A stretch of 37,604 nucleotides of DNA from Negativicutes bacterium (GCA_009930275.1 RZYP01000013.1:1-37604); one strand, 5' to 3'; positions 21,224-32,700 are shown, numbered from the stretch's first letter. Numbers and translations are program-made. Notes: a model not told the origin generated them from the sequence alone.

Positions 21224-24190
21224 TCATTTTGCAGATGTTATATCCATAAACCTATCAAATCTATCAGCTTTTCCGAATACTACATGACTGCCAAGTGCTT
21301 CGAAGTGCTTATAACCGCAGGCAATTTTCCCTGATTCCGTTGGACGCAGTGATTCAAACAAAGTATTGCCTTTTGTTTCAAGCACAAAGTACAATTTTTT
21401 CTCATCATCTTGTTCAATCAAAATTGCCCAATCTGGGTTATATGTTCCAATTGGCGTCGGAATTCTAAACCAATCCGGCAGCTTTGCATATAATTTAATG
21501 TTATCATTAGCTTCGAAACTTTCGGCAAAGTTTCTTTCATTTTCACTATCATAAACAACATACTCGTACACTGACTTCTTACTTTCAACCATGTTTCGTT
21601 CAAAATAACCAGTTAATTCTTCCGTTTCGAACAATTCTTGTGCGTAGTATTCTTCGTCGCCAAGTTTGGTATATTTTATTCCGTTTACAATCATAAGCCG
21701 CATTTCAGAAGAAATCATTTCTGCTACTTCTTCCATATACCTTTGTGGATTTTTCTTAAACAGATTCAGAGTGTCACTTTTAACCAAAATCTCGACAAGC
21801 GTTTTACGTGTCAAATTAGTACGATTCTGCAAATAAGTAATAACATCTGGCAAAATTTCTACATGCTCTACTAAAACAAGCGCGTTGTTTGCAACTTCTC
21901 GCGCTAATAAGCCTCCTTCAGTCACACTATAACGAGCCTTCAAGTATTTTAGTTTTGCAGCAGAAATATTAAGGCTCTCTTGCAATCTTCTTGCACATTT
22001 TTCGATTAATACGCTACTATCAAAATCAACGGCATATGTAGTCTTATACTTTATTCGCTCCCACAAATCTTGGAATTCGGGGCTAATATAAACAGCTTTA
22101 TTAAGTTTAATTTTCTTTTTATCATCAGCTGATTTGATATTAAGTTTCGAACTTGCTTTTTTGCATATTGCTATAATAGCTGACTTAGATTCATTAACTT
22201 CTGCAGGAACAACCAAAACATTTTCTTTAATAGCTTTTTGTAAACTAGGCTGGATTTTGCCATAGGAATCTATATGGTTTTGCTCTTCAAAGCATTTATA
22301 AATTTGTATTGATTTTTCAATGCCAAGGTATTTATTAGTTCCGTCGGTCTGCTTAACAGGTATATTGGCAAAAGAATGTTTCTCCAAAATACCGAAACGA
22401 ATTCCTTCTTCTTCCTCGTATTCTTTTTGAAGTTTAGCGGCAAACTCCTCATAACTTTCATTAGCCATGACAGTCAAAGTATTTACGGCAAAGCCGAACT
22501 GTCGCTCACCTTTTTGATTAACGCACAATCGAAGACCTCTGCCGATTTCTTGTCGTTTTTTTACATTACTATTAGTTTCATTTAGCGTGCAAATTTGAAA
22601 AACATTCGGATTGTCCCAGCCTTCACGCAGAGCAGAATGCGAGAAAATGAACCGCAATTTGCTATCAAAAGACAATAGATATTCCTTCTCTTTCATAATA
22701 GTATTGTAAGTACTATCGTCAGCTTGAGTATTGCCTTTTGTATCTTTAATTTGCTTTTTGCCGTCAATGGAAAAGTAACCATCATGGACATCCTGAGCCG
22801 CTGTATCTAAATCTATTTCACCGAAAAGCGTCCTGTACTTCGGGCGTCTAATTAGCTCATTATAGTGTTTCTCAAAGAGTTTTGCATATATGCCTTTTTG
22901 CGCTTTGCCATCAGCATCGTAAATACGGTAATTAGCTACACGATCAATAAAAAATAAGCTCAATACTTTTATACCTTTGGGATTAAGAATTAATTCTTTG
23001 TTGAGATGCTCTTCTATTGTCTTCCGGATTTGTTGCTCCTTAATAGCCAGATCATCAATATCACCTTGCGCTTTTCCTATGCGTAAAATATCTGGTTTGC
23101 TAGTAAAAGAAACATACTCATTGCCCTCTTCACAATATATTTCATCAACTATGTACCCCTCATAGACATCGCGACTTCCTGATTTCTCATACATGTCATC
23201 ACCAGCTTTAACTTCTACTACTTTACGCTTGACTGCTCTATTAACAATAGCATCTATCTCTATTTTTGCTTTTATTGGGCTTCTCCTATTATTCATAGAC
23301 TTCAATAGCATATACGCATTGTTATGGTAATCCTGGGAGACAAAACTTGCTACTTCAATTTGCTTGACTAATTCCAAATCAAAGCTGTCAACTGCATCTA
23401 ATTTATAAATCAAATTATGTTTGTCTACATGAGTAGCAGAATAACGAAACGTACATAATGGATTAAGCGAAGCAATTGCTTCCTTTGATTTTGGGGTTGT
23501 GTCTACGCTTTGGGGCTCATCAACTATGACTATAGGATTTGTTTCTTTAATTAGATCAATTGGCCTCATACCATTAAGGCTATCCTTACTTCTGTGAATT
23601 ATATTGGCTTTATTTTCCGCGTCCGGATTATCAAAACTTTTGCGGAAAGAATCTATATTAATAACCATAATAGAAATATAATCGTTAACAGCAAAACTGC
23701 GCACCTGTTCTAATTTGCTGCTGTCGTAAACAAAATAATCATAAATAGTATTATCATATAAACCCGCAAAATGCTCTTTGGTTATTTGAAGCGATTTATA
23801 TACGCCTTCCTTAATGGCAATACTCGGCACTACAATAATAAATTTAGAAAAGCCATAGTTATTGTACAATTCCAATATTGAGCGCAAATAAACATAAGTC
23901 TTACCGGTGCCTGTTTCCATCTCAATGTCAAAATCATATTTGCCTTTTGCAAGTTTTTCCATTTGCGCAATACCGTTACGCAACTGTATTTCTTGCAAGT
24001 TATCCAAAATATCTTCTTCGTCCAGTTCGAGTTTGTTACCAATGCCGTTTTCATTCCATGCAGTCCCCTGTTTAGTATAATCAGCAACTGAAAAATTAGC
24101 TTGTTTTGGGGTTTGGCCTTTAAATAAATCAACTACGGCGGAAACAGCTTCTTCTTGATATGCTAAGTTGGCATCAAATTGCAGCTTCAT
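21224..24190 (-). CDS. res: Type III restriction enzyme, Res subunit
   Basis: The 988-aa protein is a superfamily 2 helicase-nuclease. Motif I is ETGTGKTYVYLR (about 91-102), motif II VDEPQSVD, then SATH, and motif VI QEIGRGLRLCV. The C-terminus has YNPDWAILIEQ and VLETKGN, the D ... E-x-K centre of a PD-(D/E)XK endonuclease. With Mod it translocates or slides on DNA and cuts when two unmethylated sites are found. The start MKLQFDANLAYQ at 24190 has AAGGAGG before it, and its ribosome site overlaps the Mod stop; the longer frame upstream is unlikely. All key motifs look intact, so the system should restrict. Confidence 0.92.
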   Translation of the reverse strand: MKLQFDANLAYQEEAVSAVVDLFKGQTPKQANFSVADYTKQGTAWNENGIGNKLELDEEDILDNLQEIQLRNGIAQMEKLAKGKYDFDIEMETGTGKTYVYLRSILELYNNYGFSKFIIVVPSIAIKEGVYKSLQITKEHFAGLYDNTIYDYFVYDSSKLEQVRSFAVNDYISIMVINIDSFRKSFDNPDAENKANIIHRSKDSLNGMRPIDLIKETNPIVIVDEPQSVDTTPKSKEAIASLNPLCTFRYSATHVDKHNLIYKLDAVDSFDLELVKQIEVASFVSQDYHNNAYMLLKSMNNRRSPIKAKIEIDAIVNRAVKRKVVEVKAGDDMYEKSGSRDVYEGYIVDEIYCEEGNEYVSFTSKPDILRIGKAQGDIDDLAIKEQQIRKTIEEHLNKELILNPKGIKVLSLFFIDRVANYRIYDADGKAQKGIYAKLFEKHYNELIRRPKYRTLFGEIDLDTAAQDVHDGYFSIDGKKQIKDTKGNTQADDSTYNTIMKEKEYLLSFDSKLRFIFSHSALREGWDNPNVFQICTLNETNSNVKKRQEIGRGLRLCVNQKGERQFGFAVNTLTVMANESYEEFAAKLQKEYEEEEGIRFGILEKHSFANIPVKQTDGTNKYLGIEKSIQIYKCFEEQNHIDSYGKIQPSLQKAIKENVLVVPAEVNESKSAIIAICKKASSKLNIKSADDKKKIKLNKAVYISPEFQDLWERIKYKTTYAVDFDSSVLIEKCARRLQESLNISAAKLKYLKARYSVTEGGLLAREVANNALVLVEHVEILPDVITYLQNRTNLTRKTLVEILVKSDTLNLFKKNPQRYMEEVAEMISSEMRLMIVNGIKYTKLGDEEYYAQELFETEELTGYFERNMVESKKSVYEYVVYDSENERNFAESFEANDNIKLYAKLPDWFRIPTPIGTYNPDWAILIEQDDEKKLYFVLETKGNTLFESLRPTESGKIACGYKHFEALGSHVVFGKADRFDRFMDITSAK

Positions 24191-24201
24191 TATTTTCCTC
24201 C

Positions 24202-26142
24202 TTACACCGTAGTAAAAGCTTCTTCTTTTAATCCAGCGCATTTTAGTATTTCTTTGATATTTGTCTTGTTGCTATCCGATGCAAACCCGTTGTCTTTAAA
24301 GACAACTTTCCATATTTCTGGTTGTAATTCATTTCTTAATTTAATCATGCCTTGAGCAACATCAGTTGTTATTTCATCGTCAAGGCACATCATAAGCCCG
24401 CCAGCACCTATTTCATATACTTTTTTATCAGCAATTATATGCTCTACAACAGGATAAGTAAGATCAAGGCCCATCTTAATCATTATTTCATAGACGACAT
24501 CCATTTCGGTTCGTCCGTCGATATAGTTATTGATACTGTCATACATGGATGTCTCTAAATCATTGTAATCTGGATTCCACTTTTTAAGATTTGAACTATC
24601 AAGTTTAAATACTTTAAACCCAACATCTAAATCTTGCCCCATAAGCCCTGCTTCTTCTTTTATTTTTTCGCCAGCTCGACGAATGCGTTCCTTGCCAATC
24701 TCACAAATATTAGCAAATCCCCTTTTATATGCTTCTGACTGCTTGCGGCATGGCTCAGGAAGTTGAACGATTATGAATTTAATTCTTCTTCTATCTTTTA
24801 CATTTGATTGGATAATTGCATGAGCAGTTGTTGCCGATCCAGAAAAAAAATCTAAAATTATATCGTTATCATGCAAACCAACCATTTCTATGGCTCGTCT
24901 AATAAGATATACTGGTTTCGCATAGTCAAAAGCTCCACTAGCTAACAAATTTTTGACTTCAACAGTTCCGTTTTGATAATTAATTTCTTTCTCATCCCAA
25001 ATTGACTTTGCCTTCGTTCTTCTAGTACCATTTTCATCTGCTACCAAATAATCCTTTTGAAAAATATCCCATACTGTAGATTCATTTCGTTGTACACGTT
25101 TTGCAATCAATTCATGTGAGCAATTTGATACTTTATCTTTACTCCAACGCCAAGTTCCATCATCCATTGTTGATGGCTGAATTGGTAAGACCGGAATCAT
25201 GTCATTTGATATTTTTGTTAATGAAACCCCACCTGTGGTTTCATTAACATATAATGGATAATATAAATTAGGTCGCTCGCTTCTCCGCCAAAATCCTCCT
25301 CTTTGTCTTAATCCTAGTAACCTATATTTTTTACCATCTTCCTCAAATTTATATTCACTCAACATATCTTCAGAAAGAGCATGCCCAATAATGTTTACAT
25401 TAAGCAAATTTTTTGCATATACCATTAAATATTCATGCAGCTCAGCAATTTCTTTTGTTGACTGGGATCCCCTTGGATTACTTTTTACAATAATGTTGCC
25501 AATGAAGTTATTTTCACCAAATACCTCATTACAAATCTTTTTTAAATTTTCAATTTCATTATCATCAATGCTTATAAAAATTACCCCATCCTCAGTAAGT
25601 AAATTCCTTGCAAGTTTCAGACGTGGAAACATCATATTCAACCAGTTAGTATGGTATCGTCCACTAGTTTCACTATTAGAACTGACTCGACTTCCATCTT
25701 CACTAATTTGTCCGGTTATTCTTTTGTAATTATCTATATTGTTAGAAAAATCATCTGTATAAACGAAATCATTACCAGTATTATAAGGGGGATCGATATA
25801 GATCATCTTAACTTTTTTATGATAGCTTTTTTGTAAAAGCTTCAAAACTTCTAAATTGTCACCTTCGATATAGAGGTTTTGAGTATTATCCCAGCCTTTG
25901 CTCTCTTCCCTACAAGGGCGTAAGGTTCCAGTAGATGGAGTTTGTGCAAAACGCAAGGCCCTGCCTTTCCCATTCCAAGTAAAATTGTAGCGCTCCTTGT
26001 TATCATCTATATACTCACCAAGCACTTGTTTCAACTTATCAAAATCAATTTTCCCCTCAGTAAACACTTCGGGAAATAACTTCTTTAGTTCTTGGATATT
26101 ATCTTGGGCAATATCCGGTGTCATTCCATTTAATTCAGTCAT
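24202..26142 (-). CDS. mod: Type III DNA methyltransferase, Mod subunit
   Basis: The 646-aa protein is a beta-class amino-methyltransferase. The catalytic motif IV, IDPPYNTGNDF (DPPY at 117-120), comes before the S-adenosylmethionine motif DFFSGSATTAHA (about 430). The long segment between them would be the target-recognition domain. The N-terminal leader and C-terminal tail are those of type III Mod proteins, which methylate adenine (N6) in a 5-6 bp asymmetric site. Its ATG overlaps the HerA stop by 4 bp and its stop is 11 bp before Res. The recognition site cannot be read from sequence. Confidence 0.92.
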   Translation of the reverse strand: MTELNGMTPDIAQDNIQELKKLFPEVFTEGKIDFDKLKQVLGEYIDDNKERYNFTWNGKGRALRFAQTPSTGTLRPCREESKGWDNTQNLYIEGDNLEVLKLLQKSYHKKVKMIYIDPPYNTGNDFVYTDDFSNNIDNYKRITGQISEDGSRVSSNSETSGRYHTNWLNMMFPRLKLARNLLTEDGVIFISIDDNEIENLKKICNEVFGENNFIGNIIVKSNPRGSQSTKEIAELHEYLMVYAKNLLNVNIIGHALSEDMLSEYKFEEDGKKYRLLGLRQRGGFWRRSERPNLYYPLYVNETTGGVSLTKISNDMIPVLPIQPSTMDDGTWRWSKDKVSNCSHELIAKRVQRNESTVWDIFQKDYLVADENGTRRTKAKSIWDEKEINYQNGTVEVKNLLASGAFDYAKPVYLIRRAIEMVGLHDNDIILDFFSGSATTAHAIIQSNVKDRRRIKFIIVQLPEPCRKQSEAYKRGFANICEIGKERIRRAGEKIKEEAGLMGQDLDVGFKVFKLDSSNLKKWNPDYNDLETSMYDSINNYIDGRTEMDVVYEIMIKMGLDLTYPVVEHIIADKKVYEIGAGGLMMCLDDEITTDVAQGMIKLRNELQPEIWKVVFKDNGFASDSNKTNIKEILKCAGLKEEAFTTV

Positions 26143-28229
26143 TTTATTGAGCCTCCAATTTCTAATTTTTCTTTATTCGCATCTTCATTAATATCAGGTA
26201 CCTCAAAGATCATTGGCACCGTCGATCGGAATGCTTTGCCCATTGCTATCGCTGTTTTGAATTTTAGTGTAGGCAACACAGCAATAAAATCACCACCCAA
26301 ATAGTTAGATAGAAAATCACTGCTTGTTTTATCTAATTCTTGGAACGCAACTATAGAATTACATTGTGTTAAAACCGTCTTTGAAACATTTGCTGTTCTT
26401 TGTGCAATTACAATGAATCCAATATTGTATTTTCTCCCTTGCAAGGCGATTTGGGCAATACTATTAACTGTGGCTTTTGAAGCATAGTCTGATACCCCCA
26501 TTGTATTCACTTCTGGGATTATTGTATGGGCTTCTTCTATAACAACGCATACTCTTTTTCCAAAACTGTTCTTATTTTTAGCTGTTTTGAACAACGCCAA
26601 AAAAAACCATTTAGTATATTCAAGAACATCAAAACTATTCGATATATCTGGTATCTCAAATATTCCCTTATTTTTGTCGCTTTCTAAGAAATTCTTTATA
26701 GAGCTATCAAATGCATCTTTAATGTCTTTTTCATTACTTTCAATCAATTCCATCTTTTGTTGGTTTGCAAACTTAGCTTTTTCTTTTGCAATATTTCCTA
26801 TAGCTTTAAATGCCGTCTTTGCATCTGCATCTGAAACTATTGATTCAATATTATCAAAACACTTTTTGTACTCTCCTGTTAAATCCACAATAATTACTTT
26901 TGTGCTATCTGTGGCAATTTCGCTAATAAGATTTCTGGCAAATACTGATTTGCCAGCGCCAGTTACGCCTAAAATTGCCGTGTGATGGGTAACTGCAATT
27001 TCTTTATTAATAATAACAGGGTAGTTAGTACCCGGTATATATCCTATAATAAATTCACTTTCGGTAATCGATGGATCCGCAATATTTGAAGCCAAAAAAA
27101 TTGGGGTATTAATGCTTGGAACCCAACCGAATTGACTAAAACAAGCTCTGCATTCATCCCACTCGCCTAGTTGAATCGCTTCACCAATTATAAAACCAGA
27201 CTCATTCTTATTTTCAAGTTGTTCAATCTTTGTCATACCTTGCACAATTTGATATAAAATCTTATGTGATCCAATAGACAGTTGAACAAGTTGTCCATTT
27301 CTTACTTCAACTTTCGAGTTGTAAATAAACTTAATTTTTTCTATTAATGAATTCTCTGCAACTATTCCTATAAATCGTTTAAGATAATCTGATTCCTTTT
27401 GTGGGACAATTTTATAGACAATATCTGGTTCATATTTTCCAAAATCACCATTAAACAAAGCATCTATTTCTTTGGTGCACAAAACTTTAATCCATTGTTC
27501 TTGATTAAGTAAATATACATCCAAGACTAATCCTGTTCTTTTCCGTTTATCTATTGAATATTTAAATGCAACAAAATCAAAAATACTCATCGGTGTTTTT
27601 CTATTTTCGTATAACTTAACTAAGAAAGTATTTTTTGATTGTACCCCCAAAATTTTACCTACTGCATTTTCATTAATTTTATATGTTTCTTTGCTAAGCA
27701 ATTCTTCAATAGTTGAAGCCAAAGAAGGTATATTTAAAATCATAAAAATAACCCAAAACCATAGTAAGGCATTGAATTCTATTGAATTCATTGTATATTG
27801 GCTAATTGCTCCCCACAAAAAGAATGAAGAAAAAATAACTTCTGGTTTTCCAATTTGCCTATTAATCCTAGAAAAAATTTGTACGATTTTTATTTCATTT
27901 TTTAACTCACCGTTACGAAGTAGCATTAGTAGATAACTACTAATTATAAGATAAAATGTACAAGAAAAGAATAATACAAACACAAAATCTCGTTTTTCAA
28001 CAGGAACTAATAATAAAGAAATTCCTGCAGTTACAGCGTTGACAAACACATTTGAATCTTTTGAAAAATGAGGCTGATCTACTAATGATAAAAGAATTAG
28101 TAGAAGAAATCCTGCGGTGAACCAAAAATCATTAATCAAAAAAGAAAAATCTTGATTAATGAACCATCCTATTACTACCAATATAATTATCGCTAATATC
28201 ATCAAAATATATCTGTATTTTCTACTCAT
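26139..28229 (-). CDS. HerA/FtsK-like ATPase with an N-terminal membrane domain
   Basis: The 696-aa protein has a C-terminal HerA-type motor (DUF87). Walker A is GVTGAGKSVFAR (about 421-432), Walker B is VVIEEAHTIIPE (562-573), followed by LQGRKYNIGFIVIAQR with the putative arginine finger. The first 190 residues hold about five or six hydrophobic helices (ILMILAIIILVVIGWF, FTAGFLLLILLSLV, FVFVLFFSCTFYLIISSYL, LLWFWVIFMILN). Known defence HerA proteins (with DUF4297, Sir2 or NurA partners) are soluble hexamers, so a membrane anchor is unusual. The middle part (200-400) resembles the HAS-barrel region. It overlaps DUF4391 by 8 bp and Mod by 4 bp, so it is clearly in the operon. Confidence 0.85.
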   Translation of the reverse strand: MSRKYRYILMILAIIILVVIGWFINQDFSFLINDFWFTAGFLLLILLSLVDQPHFSKDSNVFVNAVTAGISLLLVPVEKRDFVFVLFFSCTFYLIISSYLLMLLRNGELKNEIKIVQIFSRINRQIGKPEVIFSSFFLWGAISQYTMNSIEFNALLWFWVIFMILNIPSLASTIEELLSKETYKINENAVGKILGVQSKNTFLVKLYENRKTPMSIFDFVAFKYSIDKRKRTGLVLDVYLLNQEQWIKVLCTKEIDALFNGDFGKYEPDIVYKIVPQKESDYLKRFIGIVAENSLIEKIKFIYNSKVEVRNGQLVQLSIGSHKILYQIVQGMTKIEQLENKNESGFIIGEAIQLGEWDECRACFSQFGWVPSINTPIFLASNIADPSITESEFIIGYIPGTNYPVIINKEIAVTHHTAILGVTGAGKSVFARNLISEIATDSTKVIIVDLTGEYKKCFDNIESIVSDADAKTAFKAIGNIAKEKAKFANQQKMELIESNEKDIKDAFDSSIKNFLESDKNKGIFEIPDISNSFDVLEYTKWFFLALFKTAKNKNSFGKRVCVVIEEAHTIIPEVNTMGVSDYASKATVNSIAQIALQGRKYNIGFIVIAQRTANVSKTVLTQCNSIVAFQELDKTSSDFLSNYLGGDFIAVLPTLKFKTAIAMGKAFRSTVPMIFEVPDINEDANKEKLEIGGSIK

Positions 28230-28947
28230 TTTGTCTCCTTATTAAGTTAACCCTTGTTTGTTCTAGTTGCTTTATCTCAATATTTATTTCCATTCTTCGG
28301 TTAAATTGCGTTTCTTTTTTCAACGCAACTCTTAATGCTGCAATCCTTTGATTGATGTTAGCAATTTTACTTATTAATTTTCTTGCTTCCTCGCCAGATA
28401 TTTCTGTGTTTGCACCCGTTATCAACTTAGCATTATATTTGCTTATTGTATCGACAATATCTGCATATAGCGCAAAACAATTGTTCTGATTCAGCTTCCT
28501 TATATCTAAACTTTTAAATATTTGATCTTCTGCAGTTAACCATTGGGTTTGCACGAATTCGTCTATCGTATTTTTGCTGTTATCATTCAAATTGATTCTT
28601 TGATGTCCTGACCAAATTTGGAATTTATTTTCTAGTCCAAATATCAATACCATTGGATAAGGAATTGATTTCATGATTACTTCAGCTAAACGATTTAAAC
28701 TCTTAATTTTTGCTAGTTGAACTAAAAATATTTCTATTTCTGAATAATCTCGAGTCTCATCTATGTATGATTGAATATTTATTGTCTCCGGTTTTAAACA
28801 GTACGCCCACGTAATTTTTTCTATAGAATTGGTAAATAAATCTTTATCAGTATTTGATAAAGCAGCATTCTCATAAAAAAGCTTCTTGAACACTGTCTTA
28901 TTCACTTTGCAGTTTTGTGGAATATAAAATTCATCAAAAATATCCAT
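28222..28947 (-). CDS. DUF4391-family protein
   Basis: The 241-aa protein matches DUF4391: IEKITWAYCLKPETINI, then IEIFLVQLAKIKSLNRLAEV and IPYPMVLIFGLENKFQIW, with a charged helical C-terminus (INIEIKQLEQTRVNLIRRQ). Genes of this family are commonly found inside restriction and helicase operons that also contain SNF2 helicases and type III Mod/Res; the biochemical role is unknown. The helical tail suggests a protein-protein adaptor. The ATG has AGGAGC upstream. It overlaps the HerA start by 8 bp. Confidence 0.7.
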   Translation of the reverse strand: MDIFDEFYIPQNCKVNKTVFKKLFYENAALSNTDKDLFTNSIEKITWAYCLKPETINIQSYIDETRDYSEIEIFLVQLAKIKSLNRLAEVIMKSIPYPMVLIFGLENKFQIWSGHQRINLNDNSKNTIDEFVQTQWLTAEDQIFKSLDIRKLNQNNCFALYADIVDTISKYNAKLITGANTEISGEEARKLISKIANINQRIAALRVALKKETQFNRRMEINIEIKQLEQTRVNLIRRQNE

Positions 28948-28966
28948 AATTAATAGCTCCTAATAG

Positions 28967-29722
28967 TCAATGTTTAATTATAACTAATCTTATATTTCCA
29001 ACATTTTCTATATCTCTTTTGAACTCATCTTCATTCTGTATAACACCCAAATCATAGACAACAAACAATTGTCGCTCGTAAATTTTACTATAAGCTGTAA
29101 TGTCTGCGCTTATTTCTTCAATGATTTGAGATTTTTTACCTTCTCTTAATAACTTAACTTCCACACTGGCTTTTAGGTTATAAATTACAAAATCTGGGAT
29201 GAATTCTTTTCCTGAAAACTCAAGCTTACCTGTTTCTCTATCATAATCCAACCCCTTGTTCATACCACGCCCAATAAATAAAGATTCAAGCCCATTCTGT
29301 ACTTCTACTTCTTTTTCAGGCTTTTTAAACATCATCGTACGCAGTCTTGATGCAATGATGTTTTCTAAATTTTCAAATTCATCTTCAACAAAATCCAGGT
29401 TGCCTTCCAAAGATGCAAAAAGCATTTTTGCGCTCACTAAAACTTGTTCCAATATTCTTTTTTGTTCTCCCCACAGAGTATCCATATATCCTTTCATGCT
29501 CCCAGTGTCAAATTTAAAAAATATTGATGGTACCCGAGCCATTACCGCAACTTGATCAGCAAGATCATTATAAATGCTTGCCATATCTTTAAATGATACA
29601 TACCTTGAATGTTCAACTGATTTCTCATTATTTAGTATTTCTTCAACGCTAACAATGAAACTTTCAATCTGTCTAAGCAGTACTTTTAACTTTCTTGTTT
29701 CTTCTAAAGAGAAATTTGACAT
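28967..29722 (-). CDS. PD-(D/E)XK-like nuclease subunit of the defence operon
   Basis: The 251-aa protein has a helical N-terminal half with long amphipathic segments and a C-terminal nuclease-like module. FIPDFVIYNLKASVEVKLL gives the D ... E-x-K active site, and IIEEISADITAYSKIYERQL and FVVYDLG continue the fold as in restriction endonuclease-like proteins. It is not the Res nuclease and is encoded separately, 12 bp after the SNF2 gene and 19 bp before DUF4391. It could be the cutting subunit driven by SNF2 or by HerA (as NurA is by HerA). The family name was not recognised. The start has AGGAGA. Confidence 0.65.
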   Translation of the reverse strand: MSNFSLEETRKLKVLLRQIESFIVSVEEILNNEKSVEHSRYVSFKDMASIYNDLADQVAVMARVPSIFFKFDTGSMKGYMDTLWGEQKRILEQVLVSAKMLFASLEGNLDFVEDEFENLENIIASRLRTMMFKKPEKEVEVQNGLESLFIGRGMNKGLDYDRETGKLEFSGKEFIPDFVIYNLKASVEVKLLREGKKSQIIEEISADITAYSKIYERQLFVVYDLGVIQNEDEFKRDIENVGNIRLVIIKH

Positions 29723-29734
29723 AAATATCGTCTC

Positions 29735-32700
29735 CTATTTCAGCACTAAAAATGTTATTAATTCGAAATCCTCGATATCGTCGTATAGATTTGATTGTAA
29801 AGTAGTGCCGCCTTTGCTAAAAAGACTTGCCACCCCTATTTCTTGCTTCTTACCAACCAAATTTTCTATTGCCAGTTCTAATAAATCTGAGTAATGTTTC
29901 ATATTATGTCCATCGTTAGTTTCACGATTAAATTCTGCAACAAGCTCGGTTACAACAGATTCTTGTCCTGAACATAGCTTTTTGAGATAATCCAGTATTT
30001 TTTTTGCATGCAGAAAAGATAATTTTACTTCTCCATCGTCTGCTATATAAAGCAAATAGTATGGGAACAAAGCGTTCTGCTCTTTGCTTTGTTCAAGCCC
30101 TTTTACCTGTCTGAGTACATAGATGACTCCTGGTTTTATTGTTTCACGCAAGTTATCATCTATGCCTACAACTGCATATAGGCCTGTAGGCGTTTCCTCT
30201 AAAAGTTCTCGATTGTCCTTCATAAACTCCATAAGGTCAACCTTAAAATCATTAAATGTTAAATCAGTAATCGAAATGCCACCCGAAATATCTTCCAAAT
30301 CTACCACTTCAGATTGCAGCTTTTGCAATTGCTTCTTACGATATTCCAAATCTTTCATTTCTTTGCCTTCATCTCGTTCTATTATATTTTCTTCTCCTGT
30401 TGCTGAAACGTCCAACAAAACCATGCGTCCTTTTACACGCCTAGCTAGATTTATGTAAGCATCTAGATCTTCCATGGGCCAGAAATTAACGAGTTGAATA
30501 ACTTCGTTAGTAGAACCAATACGGTCAATGCGTCCAAATCTTTGGATTATTCGTACTGGATTCCAATGGATATCATAATTAATCAAATAATCACAGTCTT
30601 GCAAGTTTTGCCCTTCAGAAATACAATCAGTTGCAATTAATAAATCTATTTCAGCATCTACTGCCGAAAATATTTTGCTGCATTCTTTTGATTTTGGAGA
30701 AAATAACATCAAGAGAGAAGTTAAATCGGACATACGAACAGACCGCTTAATTTCCTTGTTCAAAGGTATATTCGAGCGGTTATCTCCGGCACCAGTAACA
30801 AGGCCGGTATATATTCCATAATTCTCTAATTCTTCTGCTAGATTTCCATACAAATATTTTGCTGTATCAGCAAAAGCCGTAAATACTATAATCTTTTTGT
30901 TATTTCCATTTATAGGATTACGTATTTTTTCTAATATCATCTTTTTCAATTCAATAAGTTTATTATCTCTATCAGTATTTATGCATTGCGCCTCTTTTAG
31001 GATATTTTCAAGCTTTTCTTTATCTTCTTCCAAATCTTGTTTCCACTTGATAAGATCCATGTCTTGCAATAATACTTTAACATTGTTACCAAACATCAGA
31101 TTTTCAAATTCGTTGTCATCAAAATCTATTTCTTCAATCTTCATCTCAGGATTATAGCTGTATTGCTGATCATCTATTACTGCTAATGTATCGTTAATCT
31201 TGGCAATTATTCTTTCTACTGTGAGAGCAAAAGAATAGATAGAACTTTCCATTCGCTTCAGAAGACCTACCCTGATCAAGCCAATAAGATGCGTTTCTCG
31301 ATCAACCTGCCTAAATACTGATTTTCCATTACCAACTGCTACATCATATTTTCGTTCGTATTCTTCTCTCTTCATAGATAGCACATAACGTAAAGGCGAG
31401 TATATTCCTAGTGACAATTTATTGATTAGTTTATTTACTTGTTCTATCGGCGGAAACTGTCCTAAAGTATCAATTTTACTATATTTATTTTGAGGTTTTA
31501 GCCTCGTTGGGAATTTACCTATTTCATCGATATTGTAGTATTTTTCAATATGTTTTCTAGAACGTGCAATCGTAACAGTATCAAGCAATTTGAAATAATC
31601 AATATTCATCATCTCAACGAAGCTTTCTGTCGTCCGCCCCTCTTCAGGTAATGCTGTCCATTTATTAAAAACGAGCTGTGCCTTTCTTAATAAATTTTCA
31701 ACACTATTAATTCCGACCTCAGCAAATGCATTGTCTCGCCCTTCTGTTATAAAAGAAATTTGATTCTTGATATCGTTCATCTTATTGTTTACAGGTGTAG
31801 CAGAGAGCATCAAAACTTTGGTCTTGACCCCATCTTTAATAATATCGTTCATCAGACGTTCATATCTCGTCATATGATCTTTGACTGGAGGGTTATTTCT
31901 AAAATTATGGCTTTCATCTATAACTACGAGATCATAATTTTTCCAATTTATCGTTGCCAGATTTATTTCTCCGGAGAAACCTTTAGTACGGCTTAAATCA
32001 GTATGGTTCAGGACATCATAATTAAAACGATCACCACCAAAAATATTCCGCGTATCATTTTGCGTATAAATACTCCAATTGTCCCTAAGTTTTTTGGGGG
32101 CAAGCACAAGAACGCGGTCGTTCCGTAATTCATAGTATTTGATAACTGCTAAGGCTGTAAAAGTCTTGCCTAAACCAACGCTATCAGCAAGAATACAGCC
32201 GTTGTATTTTTCAATTTTATCAATAGCTCCCATTACGCCGTCTTTTTGGAATTTGTACAATTTATTCCAAATCAGCGTATTTTTAAAGCCTGTGCGCGTT
32301 TTTACAATATTATCTTCCGTTAATTCCCCTAAATAAGCGCTGAAAATATTGTATAGGGTAATAAAATAAATAAATTCTGGAGGATTTTCCTTATATAAAA
32401 TTTTCATTTGCCCTAACACTTTGTCTTTTACATCTTCTACTGCAGTCGTATTATTCCAAAGTGCGTCGAACATCTGTAAATATGCCGCAGTAAACTCTTT
32501 GCCATAAATACAAGTATTAAAATCAATTCGATTGGAAGGAGCAGCACCTAAGCCATCAGTCGTAAAATCAACTGAACCGTTAACGGCAATACTATCTTCT
32601 CCATTATCTATATAAAAAAGACGTGGCTGAGCCATATTTTCATTTTTTAGTGATTTAATTTTTACTTTTTCTCGCAACCAGTCTGAACACTCTTTGGCAA

